A DNA stretch of 64,000 bases, taken from positions 20,736 through 84,735 of the forward strand of contig MAAE01000016.1 of the NCBI GenBank assembly GCA_002162675.1, written 5' to 3'. Shown here piece after piece: positions 63,313 to 64,000 of the stretch (its first letter is position 1; each line of letters begins with the position of its first letter). The position numbers and the translations under genes were made by a program. The notes beneath the pieces were generated by a model. It searched no databases and was not told the origin of the DNA. It was given only the letters and a program-made list of their open reading frames with translations. Source of the stretch: Colwellia sp. 39_35_sub15_T18 (GTDB lineage: Bacteria; Pseudomonadota; Gammaproteobacteria; Enterobacterales; Alteromonadaceae).

Positions 63313-63899
63313 TTAATATTGATGCTCAGTAAAAGGAGTAATAACTAAGTTATCTCTTCTAATCTGGCTTAACTCAATATCATCAGTACCATCATCAAAA
63401 CTTGAATAAGCTTGAATTAACTGATTAAAACTCTTTTGTGCCAAGGCTGCTTGATTAGCAACATTATTGAGAATATCACTTGCCTCCCATACAGTACCAT
63501 CGGCAAACTCAAACTGCTCAATACGGCTGCTGCCGGCACTGTACCAGTTGGTAATGGTGATCACCTGACCATCAGATAAGGTAATTAACATATCACTGTC
63601 GTTCGCACTAACGCCGATATCATCAGCGCTGATCCCTGCGCCAAAACGTAAGCTATCAGCGCCACTGGAGTCGCTAATGTGGTCATCACCATCACCTAAG
63701 TTATACAGGTAGGTATCATCGCCTTTGCCGCCATAAACAGTATCATCACCTAACCCCATCTCATAGGTGGTGCCGCTAGTTAGATACTTATTGTAGACAT
63801 GACCGTCGCCGTTATTACCAGTAACCACCATATTCGCTAGAATATCTGCCACTGCCCATACTGTACCACCGGCAAACTCAAACTCCTCAATACGTGTAA
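63313..63899 (-). pseudogene. C-terminal remnant of an RTX / calcium-binding repeat protein
   Basis: About 195 codons on the minus strand. GLGDDTVYGGKGDDTYLYNLGDGDD is RTX nonapeptide-like (here cited in parts: GLGDDTVYGG, KGDDTYLYN); it precedes ITITNWYSAGSSRIEQFEF and FADGTVWEASDI, a module common at the ends of large RTX proteins. A second copy of the ..RIEEFEFAGGTVW module lies upstream (about 63856-63899). The frame has no plausible start and meets a stop at 63928-63930, so the coding sequence is cut off from any secretable full-length protein. It looks like a decayed 3' end. Confidence 0.75.
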
Positions 63900-64000
63900 C
63901 TTCCCAACATCCAGTTAACCGATCAGGTTATATCCACTCATATTCTCATCAAGTCAGCGATAGCTTATTACAACGTGAATTTGATAAAGTAAATTTCATT
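63900..64000. other. Unassigned sequence at the window edge
   Basis: I see no clear gene in the last 100 bp. The similarity to the RTX module stops near 63899, and what follows is unrelated AT-rich DNA; the window ends before it can be interpreted. Confidence 0.4.

Noticed and set aside
1..64000. tRNA, rRNA, tmRNA, riboswitches, prophage or intact insertion sequence
   Set aside because: I looked for these by eye and found none with enough support; a covariance-model scan would be needed to exclude small RNAs.

Overview
The window reads as chromosomal DNA of a low-GC marine gammaproteobacterium in the Alteromonadales, most like Colwelliaceae (Colwellia/Thalassotalea type). This is inferred from gene content and order, not from a search: rpoE-rseABC-lepA divergent from nadB, sdhE-ygfX next to ygfZ, pomAB next to xseB-ispA-dxs and thiI, the full Na+-NQR operon with apbE and nqrM, fabV, rlmG, and pilTU next to yggS-proC-yggT-DUF4426-rdgB-hemW. 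I see no rRNA, tRNA, CRISPR array, intact transposase or prophage. Most of the window is core genome.

Layout. 1-4.9 kb: sigma-E operon rpoE-rseA-rseB-rseC-lepA on the minus strand, with a recognisable sigma-E-type promoter; lepA loses only its last few codons at the window edge. 5.0-12.8 kb: nadB, sdhE-ygfX, ygfZ, slyD, yajQ, a VanZ-like gene, panE and thiI. 12.9-18.3 kb: Na+ flagellar stator pomAB, then xseB-ispA-dxs. 18.3-19.8 kb: the least ordinary stretch, with 76-bp tandem repeats, a multi-branched palindromic element ending in a terminator-like hairpin, and an orphan coiled-coil gene. 20.0-27.4 kb: nqrABCDEF-apbE-nqrM. 27.8-36.9 kb: diguanylate cyclase, fabV, bolA, rlmG, yajG, a periplasmic cyclophilin, an AmpG-like permease, an HDOD protein and small genes. 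37.1-44.8 kb: RND efflux pair, yacL, a decayed FAD-oxidase fragment, a protein with two solute-binding-like halves, and a SYLF lipid-binding protein. 45.1-55.2 kb: a chemoreceptor fused to hemerythrin, argR, an S46 peptidase, pit with its DUF47 partner, an aldehyde dehydrogenase and a CBS protein. 55.5-63.2 kb: pilU/pilT, yggS-proC-yggT-DUF4426, rdgB-hemW-tadA. 63.3-63.9 kb: the C-terminal remnant of an RTX-type protein.

How the genes fit together. Na+-NQR exports Na+ during respiration, with ApbE and NqrM maturing it; PomAB uses the Na+ gradient for swimming. The hemerythrin chemoreceptor, the diguanylate cyclase and the type IV pilus retraction ATPases add motility and surface control.

The most unusual content is extragenic. 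A ~125-bp ERIC-like imperfect palindrome (family A) occurs at least ten times, each time next to the 3' end of a gene. A ~100-120-bp palindrome (family B) occurs twice, with an unchanged 29-nt core and fully exchanged stem base pairs. Shorter palindromes are scattered throughout. Base-pair covariation between copies suggests selection on, or origin by, a folded single-stranded form. Coordinates of coding starts were adjusted by eye from start-codon context and known family lengths.
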